DNA of 64,000 nucleotides from Asterella californica (lineage: Eukaryota > Streptophyta > Marchantiopsida > Marchantiales > Aytoniaceae). The notes under the pieces are model-generated. The model ran no database searches. It was not told the DNA's origin and saw only the letters and a program-made list of their open reading frames with translations. This document shows positions 30,017 through 41,235 of this stretch, piece after piece (the stretch's first letter is position 1; every line of letters starts with the position of its first letter). Both the position numbers and the translations under genes were made by a program. Location of the stretch: NCBI GenBank assembly GCA_036924285.1, contig JAYKYS010000017.1:4383501-4447500 (forward strand), in the 5' to 3' direction.

Positions 30017-31410
30017 ACTCTGGAGACATCTGTCTTGGATGTTCCACTCTAGAGTTCGAGTGGAGAGCTGCAGCAGTATGCTGATCGATTGATGCAGCAG
30101 GCTTGGAGTGAAGCCTTTGTACCACCAGTAGAGGAACAAAGGGTTGTTCTTGCTACTGACCCTGTGATCTTATCACCGTTGGATACGACTCTCATTGTAT
30201 GGCAGTATCTAGAGGAGGGTGTGTGTGTGTTGGAGCTGTTCGGAGGGATCAGCACAAGCTTGGTTGCGGTATTGCAGGCATGCATACAAGCACAGTGATA
30301 CTTGTATGTGGAGAGAGATGAGGTTACAAGACGCATCTCATTGCGTCATGTGGCACGTTTGGTGCAGAGATATCCTGAGTTGTTGTCCATATCAGCCGTT
30401 AGAGAATACAAGTAAGCATTATCGTCGGATATTCCGCTGTTGGGTGCACAAGATCTTACGTTTGTTGGCACCATTCACTTGGTGATAATCGGATGATCAT
30501 GTCAAGGTCACATGCGTGCTGGGAGAGGTCAGGGTTTACATGATCCACGATCTAGGATGTTCTGGGAGATGTTACAGATCTTACGACATCTCCAGATGCA
30601 TCAGGTGGATTCTCCAGCGTACATTTTGGAGAATGTTCCTTTGTTGGGTGATGCTCGTACATAGATGATGACGAGTGTGCACTAGGTGCGGTCTTGAGTC
30701 GGATCGATAGTGTTGTTAGATGGAGCGAGAGTGAGATCTCATGCACATCGTCCACGGTTGTGGTGGATGAACTTGTTACCGAGGGAGGTACTGAAGCATA
30801 CACACGATGCAGTGAGAGACCAGCGCACCTCACAGTTGATGGCATCTTGGATACATGACGACGATCTCAAGTAGTGAGAATCGTCGACAGGTCATCCATG
30901 ACAGTGGTGAACCTAGTGAGACGGCTCATGACAGCGTTGTCCACTTTGGTGAGCTTTTCAGCGTCACATGCTTCCAGAGATGGAGGACCTGGGCTTGTGT
31001 GAGATGCTCTATTACAATTGTTAGTGGAGCTCAATGCAGACGAGAGAGAGCGAGCGAAGGATTTCTCTACAAGTATGACGGCCGTATCTTCGATGTCAGA
31101 GACTTCACGTCGTCAGATGTTGGGTTAATCAATGGACTTGAACTGCTTGACATGGATTGTTAGTCTTGGATTGGCTTAGCAGCGTCGGATGCGACCGACG
31201 GATGTTACTACTCAGACACTTCGGAGCTCTTTGTCTATCGAGTCGCTGGAAACAAAGATTGGAGGCGAGGCGTGTGTGGTTCGTCATCTTTGAACATCAT
31301 GGGATGTCGTAAGAGAGAGTGTGGAGCTTGCAGCTAAGACTGCAGGAGTTTTTCGCACAGTGCAGGTGGAGGTTGTTGGTGATGAGCAGAAGGAAATTGC
31401 TCCAGAGGCT
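30017..31410 (+). pseudogene. C5 cytosine DNA methyltransferase domain of element P (DNMT-like)
   Basis: One frame from about 30056 to 30870 shows the ordered C5-methyltransferase motifs: I, AdoMet binding, CVLELFGGI (30223); IV, catalytic Cys in SCQG (about 30497); VI, YILENVPLLGD (about 30620); VIII, SHAHRPRLWW (about 30740). After a frameshift near 31000 come the C-terminal motifs DERERAKDF and SRRQMLG (about 31040-31130). Motif order is that of ordinary C5/DNMT3-type enzymes, not the permuted DRM order. The domain is broken by TGA 30296, TAA 30413, TGA 30494, TAG 30662, TAG 30683 and TGA 30695. It is downstream of P's protease once the inversion is undone. Retrotransposon-borne C5 methyltransferases have been reported in charophytes and dinoflagellates. 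This copy cannot be active. Confidence 0.85.
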
Positions 31411-34400
31411 TGTGGTGCCCACAATTTACAGGATTCACGAATTTTTGAAATTTTTAAGAATAATAACTTGTTTGTATAACTGAAGAAGCGTTGTTACTTA
31501 AGATTACGGCTTCCTTAGAAGGAAGATGATCTTACGAGCTTTTTGTAATAAGAAGTTGACTTCTTCGGAAGACGACCGTCTTCCAGAAAGCGTCTTTTCG
31601 ATGGTGTCTTCGGAAGGCGGAAGACACGTATCTTCTGGAAGACGGCAACCGTGGAAGCTTAACCACGTAAGAAGTAGGTACACCTACCAGGTAGCACCGA
31701 TTAAGTTAGGTAGGTCGGGAAGGTCGAAACCCCTAAACTGCGGAGAAGATGCGCAGGAACCGCATTAGCACATTTCAGCTTCCCGCAACAAGAGCGCTTC
31801 TTGGTTGAGAAGATCGATTCAAGAGAGATTAATTCGAGTGAGGAAGGCAGCGAGGTGAAATTGAGTTAGGTCAGGATTGATTCGAAGCTACAAGGAAGGC
31901 AATGTCGAAATACTGAGAGCAGAAGCATATCGAGCTAAAGGAGTTTTTCTGTGAACTCCCGGAAGCTAACATTGGAGGACGGCTGACTGGAATCGAAGGT
32001 GGACGGCTTGATCGATTGAGGCGTAGTAAGGACTGACGGCGAAAGCAGCTTTGTGGGGTCGCATTGGAGCTGGAACCAGATCCGGAAGCGCGCGAAAGAT
32101 CGAAGACAGCTCGGGAAGCAGACAGAAGATAGTAGAGGTTCTTCCCATGTTCTTTTTCCTTCCCCACTGCTTCTCACTTTTTGTTTGGTATCCCCCGCGC
32201 TTCCCCGGTTGTTTGCAGGCAACCTGATCGATCAATCCCCCATCCCTATTTTCCTATTGTGACATTGGGCGCGGAAGCGCTGTCCAATTTCTGTCAGACA
32301 TCTTCTTGCTTCTTCCCGAGTTCAATTCGAGCTTCCCTACCCCTAGCCCTCAAATTGGAGATCCCAGCTATCAATTTCCCTACCCTACCATCCCTCTACT
32401 CCCGAAACCTTGAACAGAAGACGCTTCGGAAGATTGGAACATCTTCGGAAGACGCTTCTGAAACCTGACTGTCTTCGGAAGACGCTTCGGAAGCTTGATT
32501 GTCTTTGGAAGACGACTGTATACAATTCGTATCAAGAGTGGATTTGCTTTGCTTTGGTGTTAAGAGAGGTTTGGTACGAATCTTGAGTGGCGTGGTGAGT
32601 TGTTTGTTAATTCGAGAAGTTGGAAGTCGGGAACTAGGCATGTGCCTCCCAGTCTTCCAAGCTTCTCAAATCCACATCTTCCTAGAAAGACTAGCAGACT
32701 GGAAAGGCTGGCAGAATGAGCGAGAAGACGTGAGGGTCCGTTACGGGTCTCTTCTGTCCGACCCATAGCAGCCTATTTCTTCTTCTTCCCGAACTTAGGA
32801 GAGAGTCGTGAGAAGTCTTGCTGGCAGAATCTGGAGAGAATGATCGAGGGTCATGTCTTCTCATCATGCAGCAAGCTTCTTCTGAGTGTGTATGAGAGGC
32901 AGGGGTCGAAAGAACAGAGTATGAAGGATTGCGAGTCGGAAGCCGAAGATAGGTGAGACCAGTGAAGGGAAGCTTGATTGCGGGAGGTCTTCCGAGACCG
33001 TTACCTAATCAGAAGCTGTCCCGGGGGTCTTCCCAGAGGCCACTGTCATCGCAGGAGCCGCGATCATCTTCTGGAACTTGTTCATACGCTTTGCTTCTCG
33101 CACATTTTCCATCTTCTGATAGGAAATAGGATGTAATGCAAGGTGGGTTGTCTTCTGAGGAATCCATGCGAGGCCTTGCTTAGTTAGGATTGTTTAGATA
33201 TAGCTCGGAAGACTAGAGCTATCTAGGAAGCACTGTTAGAATCCCGGAAGACGGAGTAGCTGTCTTCTGGAAGACTAGTTTCGTCTTCTGAGAAGTAGAA
33301 GCTAGACTGTGGGCACTTGGGAAGGACTGAGCCTTCAGCTCACAGAAAGTGCGTGTGGCTTAGTACAACAGATTTCCAAGTATGTCGATGCATCCTCGAG
33401 GGTTGGTGTTACCCGCAGCAGAGTTGGCCGAGGCCAAACCCTTCCTCAAGGAGTTGGGTCTCGACTTCTTCATGTGGGATTGGAACCTCGCCGACCAGGG
33501 TCTTCTGGAAGAGGTTTGGGCAGCCTTACCGCCTCGCAACCGTGTACCTGCGAAGGCAGGAGTAGCTCGAGGAAGACCATCTTCCTGGACTGAAGATTGG
33601 TGGTGCAGGGCCTTCCACAAACCAGAATCTGAGGACCGAGGTTATTGGCTCGAGAAGAAGATCTTACACAGGATCGTGAGTGAATGGCATGTGCCTGGAA
33701 GCACAACTTGTCTCTTCATGGAGGACAGGCAGGGAAGGAACGGATGGAAGGTAGAATCTTACCGGGAGCCGAAGAAGCGACTTCTGGCGAAGTTGTTTCT
33801 GCATCTCTTTCCCAAGGAGAAAGCGCAGAAGACGAGGTACCTTGGAGATCATGACGTGGAGTTCCTGGAAGCAGTGTGCGATGAATGAGTGCCCGTCAAC
33901 TGGGGCGCATTCTTTCACGTATATGTACAGGCGGAGCTAGCGTACTTAGGTACCTCGGCAGGAGGACACTTGACACCTTTCCTCTATTACTTGTACGTAG
34001 CCATGGGGGATCTCACGGAAGATCAGTTGGTGAAATATGGACCAACAAGGCAACATGAGGCGAAGGAGGAGACCTCGGAAGAAGACGACCGAGCAGCAGC
34101 CGCAACTCCCCTTCCCACTCTGATGCTGTAGCTGAAGCCCGGTACCCACCAGAAGACGCTTCTGGTGAGAGAAGACGATTCCAGTGGATCGGAAGACGCG
34201 ACTCCACCAAGGAAGATGGGTCCTAGGAGCGTGCCTAGGAAGACCACCTTCTTCCTGATCATTCACTATGGATCGGAGTCCGACTCACTGGAGGAGTTCT
34301 TGAGTACCTGAGTTGCGCAGAAGACCGCTTCTGCAACACCAGGGAGTCTTCCGAAGACTCCAAAGACGAAGGATGGATGGATACTCCTACTATGATGCGA

Positions 34401-35053
34401 GGAAGCGCAGTAAAGAGGACCGCTTCTACCATGGGGAGAGATCTTTCGTCCCGAAAGATGAGAAGAGTAGCTTCTTCCCGTGTGCAGAAGATGAAGACCA
34501 TAGTGGTGGAAGAGGCATCCTTGCCTCTAGAAGACAAGGTCGACACCTCCGATCGGATTGTGGAGATGAACCTGTCTTCCGCAGGTTCACCTGAAGAGTT
34601 CAGTGCCTTCTTCCACTCAGAGATCCAGCCAGCTATGGAGTTGCTGGAGAAGAGAGCGAAGGCTCAGGAGAAGTCCTTACAGCATGGATTTGGTCTGCGC
34701 ACCTTGATGCGTCAGGAAGAAGGCCAGAAGAAGACAGAAGCGCTGGAAGCTAGTCTCCGCACCACGGAGAAGCTCACAGCGAGGTACAAGACGGAAGCAG
34801 CCGCTTCTGCCAAGGAGCTGACCCAACTGAGGAAGAGCAACCAAGAGTTGCAGGCGCGTTTACAGCAGCGCGACCAAGAGGTTCTCCGAGTGCGGTGGTC
34901 GTCTCCTCTGTTTTCTCGTGGCAGATGCATAAGTAGGATCGAAGAGTAGGATTTTGAGGCACATGATATACATTACGCACAGTGCACACTACACCCGACG
35001 TTAGAGACATACGAATAGACTGGGATTATACCGGAGGGGTCTGCATGCTCATT
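31411..35053 (+). mobile_element. Solo LTR of family A (copy D), 5' part, within the inversion
   Basis: Begins TGTGGTGCCCACAA at 31411, preceded by AGGCT (31406-31410), the complement of the AGCCT flanking the other half at 26330. It follows the A LTR to about 10805. It then has an internal deletion at 34896 and resumes at the equivalent of 11800. It stops at 35053, next to R's integrase. Together with 26335-27489 it makes a 4.8-kb LTR. Confidence 0.85.
33382..34896 (+). pseudogene. LTR-encoded ORF of family A, copy 3, C-terminus deleted
   Basis: Homologous to 9299-11597. The N-terminal domain is open from 33382 to a TGA at 33886 and continues in phase to a TAG at 34129. After a frameshift, the stretch 34377-34896 is open and covers the basic patch and coiled coil (EIQPAMELLEKRAKAQEKSL). 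The conserved C-terminal block is lost in the deletion at 34896. The long open pieces, with mostly conservative differences from the other copies, suggest the protein was kept functional before these copies died. Confidence 0.6.
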
Positions 35054-36057
35054 ACCAAATTTTTTTTAGCTATCACTGCTAAAGTATAATTTTCTCCTTT
35101 ATGATCTGAGAAGGGCGCATCATGACATTCTTTGAGCAACTTAGTCCTAAGTTTTCCTTGTCTCACATAAATCCGACTTTGCTTGAACATGAGTAAGCCA
35201 TATCTCAGTTGCATGTTCTGCAACTTCACTCCTTGCTTGAGCTGTTCCAGTACTCCTTTGCTTGGTCATCATCCATGTAACCTTCACGTATTCGTCTCTC
35301 CAAGTCTGACTCCTTAGGATACATAGCTCGCAAAATTTGTGTTGACAATGAAAGATATTCCTCCTTGCGACTCAAGACGTCAGGAACCACATTATCCTTT
35401 CCCGCTTTGTGGATTAATTCCACATTCATGAGCGTCAAGGTATCATGCCACCGTAGTTTCTTTGACGTCATTCAATCTTGTGTCTCAAAGTACTTGAGCA
35501 AAATATTGTCGGTATACACTTGAGTTTTGTGAAGTCCCAAGTAATGTCGTCATTTTCTCAAGCAATGAACTACCACAAATAGTTCTTTCTTGTGAGTCAG
35601 TCATCGACTCTCCGTCCCAAATAACTTCTTGCTTTCATACGCTATAGGTTTTTCATCCTGCACCAACACTCAGCCAATCGCATAGTCGCTCGCGTCCGTG
35701 TGCACCTCGAATGGTTTGTCGAACTCCGGTAGCTTCAAAACTGACGCCTTCGACAAAATAGATTTGATCATCTGGAACGCATCATCCATCTTCTTGGTCC
35801 AACTTACCTATGCATCTTTTCCCGTCCAGTCCGTCAGCGGCTTCGTGATCTTTGAAAACCCCTTCACGTACTTGCAGTAGAACTGCGGTAATCCTAAGAA
35901 TCACCGCATCCCTTCATTGTAGTCTGAGGCTCCCAAATCACAATTGCATCCACCTTCTACATATCCGGGTCGACTCCTTCTGCACTAATGACATGTCCCA
36001 AGAAGTTAAGTTGGCAAACAGCTTATGCTCCCGCAGCTTCGTCAACACCATCCTTAG
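35054..36057 (-). pseudogene. Chromovirus R: RNase H and integrase zinc-binding domain
   Basis: Continues on the minus strand from RT. The RNase H part includes HTDASDYAIG near 35680 and the intact end ELIHKAGKDNVVPDVLSRKE (35420-35360). It is followed by a degraded HHCC zinc region with RIYVRQGKLRTKLLKECHDA (35175-35115) and KGENYTLAVIAKK. The sequence stops at the inversion breakpoint (35054-35059) and resumes in the integrase core on the plus strand at 27490. Many stops are present. Confidence 0.75.
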
Positions 36058-37242
36058 CTACTCCGTGTGCGACTCCAAGATTTTGGAGTAGATCCAGATG
36101 TCGTCGATGTAAACAATGACAAACTCATCCATCTCCTCACGAAAAATTGTGTTCATCGATGTAGTGCACGTCGAAGGGACGTTGCAGAGTCCAAATGACA
36201 TCACCACGAATTCAAACGATCCGTATCTGGTTTGACAAGCGGTCTTCTCAACATCTGGATCAGCTATCCGGATCTGATAATATCTTGACTTCAAGTCTAT
36301 CCTGCTGAAGTACTTTGCGGCCGCTAACCTATCAAACAGGTCATCTATCCTTGGCAAAGGATAATTATTCTTCACCGTCATCTTATTGAGTGCATGATAA
36401 TCTACGCAGAGTCGTAACTTCCCATCCTTCTTCTTTGCAAAAAGAACTGAGGCTCCGTAAGGTGACTTGCTGGTTTGAATATATCCCCGCGCTAATAGCT
36501 CATCATGTTGCCTTTTCAACTCAAGGAGTTCCACCTGATTCAATCGGTAAGGAGCTTTGGAAGGTGGTTCTGATCTTGGCAAGACCTCGATCTTGTGATC
36601 CATCATCCGCCTTGGAGGTAACTCATCAAGTAACTCATCCGTCAAGACATCCTCAAACTCCTTAATCACTTCGCGAAGTACCTTCGGAAGTTTAGTCGCG
36701 TCTCTTGATGTTTCCTCTTGTCCGCCACCCACAATGAAATCTGCAACCCGCATCAAACACATGACTCCGTCGTTGAAGTCCATCTGTTTACCTTCGATCA
36801 AATTCACTGCAAAGTCGTCAATTTTCCACGCCTTTCGGATCAGCCTCACTCCCGGCTTCCGTCTTTTAACTCTAACGTTCAACCTTAAAGGTTTCCGCCT
36901 AAGTTCCACTTCAAACTTGTCGAAGAAAGTGTTTCCCAAAACCGCATGGATATCATCCATCTCGCACACCGTGAAGTTCTCTGTGAACTCCAACTTCCCA
37001 CACACAAATCGTACGTCCAAGGTCACTTCAGAAGTTTGGTACATCTTGTCCTTGGCAAAGCGCACCTGAATAGGCTTGTCTGCCTTGGAGATAGACAAGC
37101 TCAACTTCTTCACCAACTTCGGACTTATGAAGGAGTGGGTCGCTCCTGTGTCCACAAGAAAAGTAACATCGCGGTGAGCAACTTTGACTTGTAGAAATAT
37201 CAGTCCCAGAGTCTTCTTCGTGGTTCTCAAGGTCACAGTCAT
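36058..37242 (-). CDS. Chromovirus R: protease and reverse transcriptase segment
   Basis: This 394-codon open piece has an aspartic protease with active site DTGATHSF near residue 32. RT follows from about residue 230, with the [17 protein letters not shown] motif, [15 protein letters not shown], and the catalytic box YIDD near residue 382. It is one frame of a longer Gag-Pol that is broken by single stops on both sides (between 37315 and 37242, and after 36058). The RT and the downstream chromodomain place R in the chromovirus branch of Ty3/gypsy. As a whole it is inactive. Confidence 0.85.
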   Translation of the reverse strand: MTVTLRTTKKTLGLIFLQVKVAHRDVTFLVDTGATHSFISPKLVKKLSLSISKADKPIQVRFAKDKMYQTSEVTLDVRFVCGKLEFTENFTVCEMDDIHAVLGNTFFDKFEVELRRKPLRLNVRVKRRKPGVRLIRKAWKIDDFAVNLIEGKQMDFNDGVMCLMRVADFIVGGGQEETSRDATKLPKVLREVIKEFEDVLTDELLDELPPRRMMDHKIEVLPRSEPPSKAPYRLNQVELLELKRQHDELLARGYIQTSKSPYGASVLFAKKKDGKLRLCVDYHALNKMTVKNNYPLPRIDDLFDRLAAAKYFSRIDLKSRYYQIRIADPDVEKTACQTRYGSFEFVVMSFGLCNVPSTCTTSMNTIFREEMDEFVIVYIDDIWIYSKILESHTE

Positions 37243-37314
37243 CTAGTCTTCCAACAAGTCCTTTGCAACAAACGCATTCATACTACAGTTACTAACCTTA
37301 AGTTTCGTGTACTC

Positions 37315-38370
37315 CTAAGCAATATGACCCACCTCGTCACAGTTGTAGCAAGTAAACTTAGCACCATTGCCCTTCTGAGGTGTTTGTCCTTTAGGTTTCG
37401 ACCTTGTGTGTTGCCGCTTTGCTGCCGGGACAGAAGAATCCTTCCGATCTTTCTCACCCCCTTTGAAGCCCTTGTTCTTCTTTTGAAACTTGTCCATGCT
37501 GTGTGGTTCAAAAGGTTTCTGTTGCTGGACTTCATCGTCCCCAATCCGCTCCGCCAGCTTCAAAAGTTCGACACATGTCTCATGTAGCTTCGGCATCCGA
37601 AAGAGACCCTTTTCCGAGCTAGACTTGAGTCCCCCAATATATATACATATTCTGGTCTCCTCGGTCCACTTGGAGAACGAATCCAGTTTAGCATTGAACT
37701 CGTGCACATAAGCACTTAAGGTCCCCGTCTACTTCAGTTTTACCAACTCAACACCATCCTGAATCCTTTGATACTCTGGAGTGAATCGTCTCGCGAGCAA
37801 CTCCTTGAACTCTTCCCAACCAAGCACCGAGACGATCAAGGCATGCTCGTCCCTGTATGCCGTCCACCAAAGAAGTGCATGATCCTTCAGGAATGTAATC
37901 GCCGCTCTCACCTTGTCTGACTTCTTAGCCTTATGCGCTTCAAAGTATAGGTCCAACTTAGTTAAGAAATCCTTAACCTTGCGAGCCCGTCCTATACCTG
38001 AAAACGGGGTCGGCAAATTCGTCTTACAAAGCTTTTTGATAGACGAAGAACTCCCTTGGTTTGTCTCAAGCTCAGCGATACGTTTATCCCTGGAGACCAT
38101 ACCCTCCTGCATGGTCTTCATCATCTTGATGAGTTTCGCATACAAGGCTCCTTGACTTCCCTCGCCTAAATTGTTAAGCACCGTTGGCAAAACTCCATCT
38201 TGCTGCACCGGTGCCGCAGCTGGTACAAGACTCTCTTGACGTTGGGGTGAAGGTTATCGGTTATCATCTCTTGACTGTGCATCGGAGTTAGCTCGAGTCG
38301 ATCTGGTCCGAGTGTCAGCCGTCACTCGTCTCTTGATCTTTCTCTTGGAACTTTGTCCTACGTCGGTCAT
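37315..38370 (-). pseudogene. Chromovirus R: Gag with CCHC knuckle
   Basis: The likely start is ATG 38370 (TDVGQSSKRKIKRRVT follows), just downstream of the primer site. One stop lies in the Arg-rich N-terminus, and another at 37727 splits two open pieces (38208-37729, 37707-37315). The gag core shows PTPFSGIGRARKVKDFLTKL and LLWWTAYRDEHALIVSVL, and the C-terminus carries a CCHC-type knuckle beginning CYNCDEVGHIA, whose last Cys is lost. Gag forms the virus-like particle. Confidence 0.75.
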
Positions 38371-38465
38371 CGCTCCAAGTGTCACTTAGAAACGTTGATC
38401 GGTGTCTTACGTCGCTCATCAAGCGTCTAGCCTTCAACCGCTAACTCAAGTTCTCGCTCACCGAA

Positions 38466-38483
38466 GCGTTGGCTCTGATACCA
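38466..38483 (-). promoter_or_regulatory. Primer-binding site, initiator tRNA-Met
   Basis: The minus strand reads TGGTATCAGAGCC, the standard complement of plant initiator tRNA-Met, seven bases inside the 5' LTR end of R. Confidence 0.9.
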
Positions 38484-38490
38484 CTTTTCG

Positions 38491-39620
38491 TGCACCTACC
38501 GTCTTGTTACGCCAGTGAAGCTCTTACTCAGTAGGTCAAAAAATTCACACCGTTAACCTGCAAATCACAATCACAAGTTAGCGTCCATGCACCACTTATC
38601 TTAACTCTGTTTGGTCTGGATCAGAGGCGGACCGTCTCTCTAATCATCAAGCTCAACAATCCCTAAGTCCTGACCTAGACCCGCCTAGGTCGGTCCCAAA
38701 ACATGAGCAAGTCACAAGATGACTTGGGACGGACTTCTCATAAAGTCCAATGTCCTAAACGATACCTCCAGCACACCTAGCGGCCCAACCGCTCATGATG
38801 TCCGTCTGGGTCTAGGCTCCTGAATGATGGTCTAACCCGCCAACTCGTTCCCTAGTCTTGCTCCAGTCCTTACATCGTCTCTAAGTCCTAACGTCCAAGT
38901 CTGGACCGGAACATGCCATGGAACTGGCTCAGCCATCACCTCATGCTCCCAGAGTCTGTCCGCCGAACCCTAGGGTTAAGTGACTCGTCCTGGCTCACCC
39001 AAGCATCGGGTCCCCCTCATATATACTTATGGAGATCTGTGGCCCCGCCCTCCGCTTTGGTCTCTGAAAATTTTACCACATCTCGATAATCGGTCATAAT
39101 TCTCAGCTCAGAGATCGGTTCGAGGGGTTCTGCATATCATTCGAAAGCCCTTGTTGAGATCTTTCCAATGATACCTTATTCGCCTCGAGATCTTAAGTGG
39201 AGCTCTGTTCACGACCTAAAACGTCACTGGAGCTCCAACACTTAGCCGTTTTTTGAGAACTTGTGGTCCAGATCCAGACTCGAACCCTGTGGTTTGGATC
39301 AGCGTCCGAACCACGGTCCGTCTGCGTCTCGGACCCACGTCTCGATCCCGCGTCTTGGACCCATGTCTCATATCTATATTTCGGTCTGTTTCCAGACTTA
39401 CCCCCTTACGTCAACGTTCGTCTGGGGTCATCTTGGGATAGGCCCTTATGTCCTCATCCAATGTTCTAACTTTGATTCAGAGAACCACTTAGGGTTCATC
39501 TGATCTCGACTTCCCGGTCAAGCCGTTAAGTCCTACTCGTAGCGTTCACAACCTAACTCAACTCCACTATGGTTCTGTTGTTCGCGTCTGCGCTCGACCT
39601 TGAGACTGAGGGTCGCGATA
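38491..39620 (-). repeat. Chromovirus R 5' LTR, about 1.13 kb
   Basis: On the minus strand it starts TATCGCGACC (the 3' copy has TGTCGCGATCC, so the TG has decayed) and ends about ggtaggtgca before the primer site. The first 600 bases match 29414-30016. A TATA-like tatatact is near 39020. It is inserted in element P's protease tail. Confidence 0.8.
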
Positions 39621-39786
39621 AAGATGCTATCTCCGCCCAATAGTCGATGATGAACCTCATAGGTATAACACAGCACCTCCAACCAATACATCATAAGATT
39701 TTGCGGCCGTAACAATGACCTTGGTCCTCACCATGGAGCCATCCGTGGGATGATCTGGTCGAATTCTCACTGTCAGCATCTCGCGT
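39621..39786 (-). pseudogene. Element P polyprotein: piece after the protease
   Basis: The minus-strand frame reads MLTVRIRPDHPTDGSMV and then AKSYDVLVGGAVLY, which continues the P protease region from 48383 once Q and one GCGT duplication are removed. It lies between insertions Q (right) and R (left). One frameshift occurs near 39650. Confidence 0.65.
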
Positions 39787-41159
39787 TGTCGCGCTACTTG
39801 GCGACTACATGCTTGACTTCTACTCCGACGCTTAGGTTTGGTAGTTCTAGAAGTTAGCTCATATTACTTCTAGTCCTTTATGTATATGTTTGACACCTTT
39901 GCATGCGGTGTTAACACTATTTTGAGTCCTAATAGGCTGATAGTATGTTAGTTATCTTGTTCAAGCATTTGTGCGCTTGTACAAGTGACTTCTTACTTGT
40001 CTATGACGTTCAATGTACATAACTTAGGGTTTCCATGCTGATAGGGGTTTGAGCTCATGGGTTGTACTTACTTGTCGCCCATGCACACTTTCTAGCTAAT
40101 TTAAGTTATTTTTCGGGGCTATGTGTCATTTTAGGTAGTTTAAGTTTTACGCTGGCACTCTAGGGGGCTTGACGTGGTAGCTTATGAGTGTAGATAAGTT
40201 ACCAGGTAGTTTAAGGCACAAAAGGACAGTCAAGTGGAGCTATGAACTCCCATTGGTCCATTTTTGTCTTTTGTAAAACTCTATGTTTAGAAATAGAGCT
40301 CTAGAGGAGAGTTCGAGAAATTGGTGAGGTATCTTCGAAATCTGAGAACACAGGAAGAGAGAGCTCGTCGTGCCAAGCACTGTCAGTGAAATTTTTGCTC
40401 GATTTGGATCAATAAACAAGGAGTTATGCCCAATTGAAGTTCAGATTGTGCCAAAATTGCATCACTTTTGTTGATTTTGGAGTTTTCGGTGCCAATTGCA
40501 GCAGAATTGAAGAAATCACTTCAAAACTTCGTGGTTGCGTTCACTGTCAGGAGGGCTACGACTGTCCAAAAATTTTCGAATCATTTGAGTAACTGAGTAA
40601 TTCAAGGCGGCCACTGAAGCAGAGGGGGTCTGAAAAGCTCTTAATCTAGAGCAGCGACTTTAGAGAAGGAGATCTGGAGTTCTACAAACAATCAGGAGTC
40701 CCAACTTCACAGGGATGTTCAGCATCCTGTAGACTTCAAATACTGTGAGAAGATTTGAAATTCATCGAGCCAATTCTCTGTTCTATGTCTGAATAGCTGT
40801 CTAGGTACCAGAAATTGCCATAATTCTCTTATTCAGAACTTTTCTGTCAACATCTCGATGCTAGAATTCAATCTCAAGTTGAAACTTCGTGTGTGTGTTC
40901 AGTAGTGCCTCATTTACATGTAGGGGAAGTTTAGAAGTCTAAACCTTCATAGTTTTCCTCTCTTTGAGTGTCAAAGTTCACCGCTTAAGTCTATTACTAC
41001 CAGTGAGACCTAAATTTTGCTTTTTGAGCATATCAGAGGATCCTACACTCCTGTGTGAGTGTTTATAGCTCCAGTTGTGACCTGAAAGCCAACCTCTTGA
41101 GTAAACAACCACAGCCAGAAGCCCGGCGCTTTCTTAGGTAGACGGATCACACTCCGACA
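39787..41159 (+). repeat. Element Q 5' LTR
   Basis: TGTCGCGCTACTTGG to ACTCCGACA, 1373 bases, nearly identical to 47013-48382. Small frames inside it (for example around 47609 in the other copy) occur in both copies and have no domain. Confidence 0.92.
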
Positions 41160-41170
41160 TATTCTCTTTT

Positions 41171-41188
41171 TGGTGAACTCGACGTGAA
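41171..41188 (+). promoter_or_regulatory. Primer-binding site of Q, tRNA-Trp-like
   Basis: TGGTGAACTCGACGTGAA fits the complement of the plant tRNA-Trp 3' end (TGGTGAACCCGACGTGAA) with one mismatch, 12 bases after the LTR end. Confidence 0.65.
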
Positions 41189-41235
41189 ACACCTAGGGTG
41201 CGAGTTTTCTTGAGAGTGTTACAGGATCAGATATC

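Larger units (their letters stand above)
27490..35059. other. Inverted segment with microhomology breakpoints
   Basis: The breakpoints carry TTTGGT (27490-27495) and ACCAAA (35054-35059), complements of each other. Reversing the segment joins the integrase halves of R and the two parts of solo LTR D. It also places the P methyltransferase on P's strand. Confidence 0.85.
27490..39620 (-). mobile_element. Chromovirus R (Ty3/gypsy, chromodomain), split by an inversion
   Basis: 5' LTR, primer site, gag, protease, RT, RNase H and the integrase N-terminus lie on the minus strand (39620-35054). Integrase core, chromodomain and truncated 3' LTR lie on the plus strand (27490-30016). The A-type solo LTR D and the P methyltransferase lie between the halves. 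Undoing the inversion makes R collinear on the minus strand. Confidence 0.85.

Noticed and set aside
30017..31410. Methyltransferase as the C-terminal part of chromovirus R or of family A
   Set aside because: R already ends with its own chromodomain and LTR, and the A LTR starts with its own duplication right after. Collinearity after reversal assigns it to P.
39253..39503. Three overlapping plus-strand ORFs
   Set aside because: They are antisense to R's 5' LTR in Arg/Ser-rich repetitive sequence.
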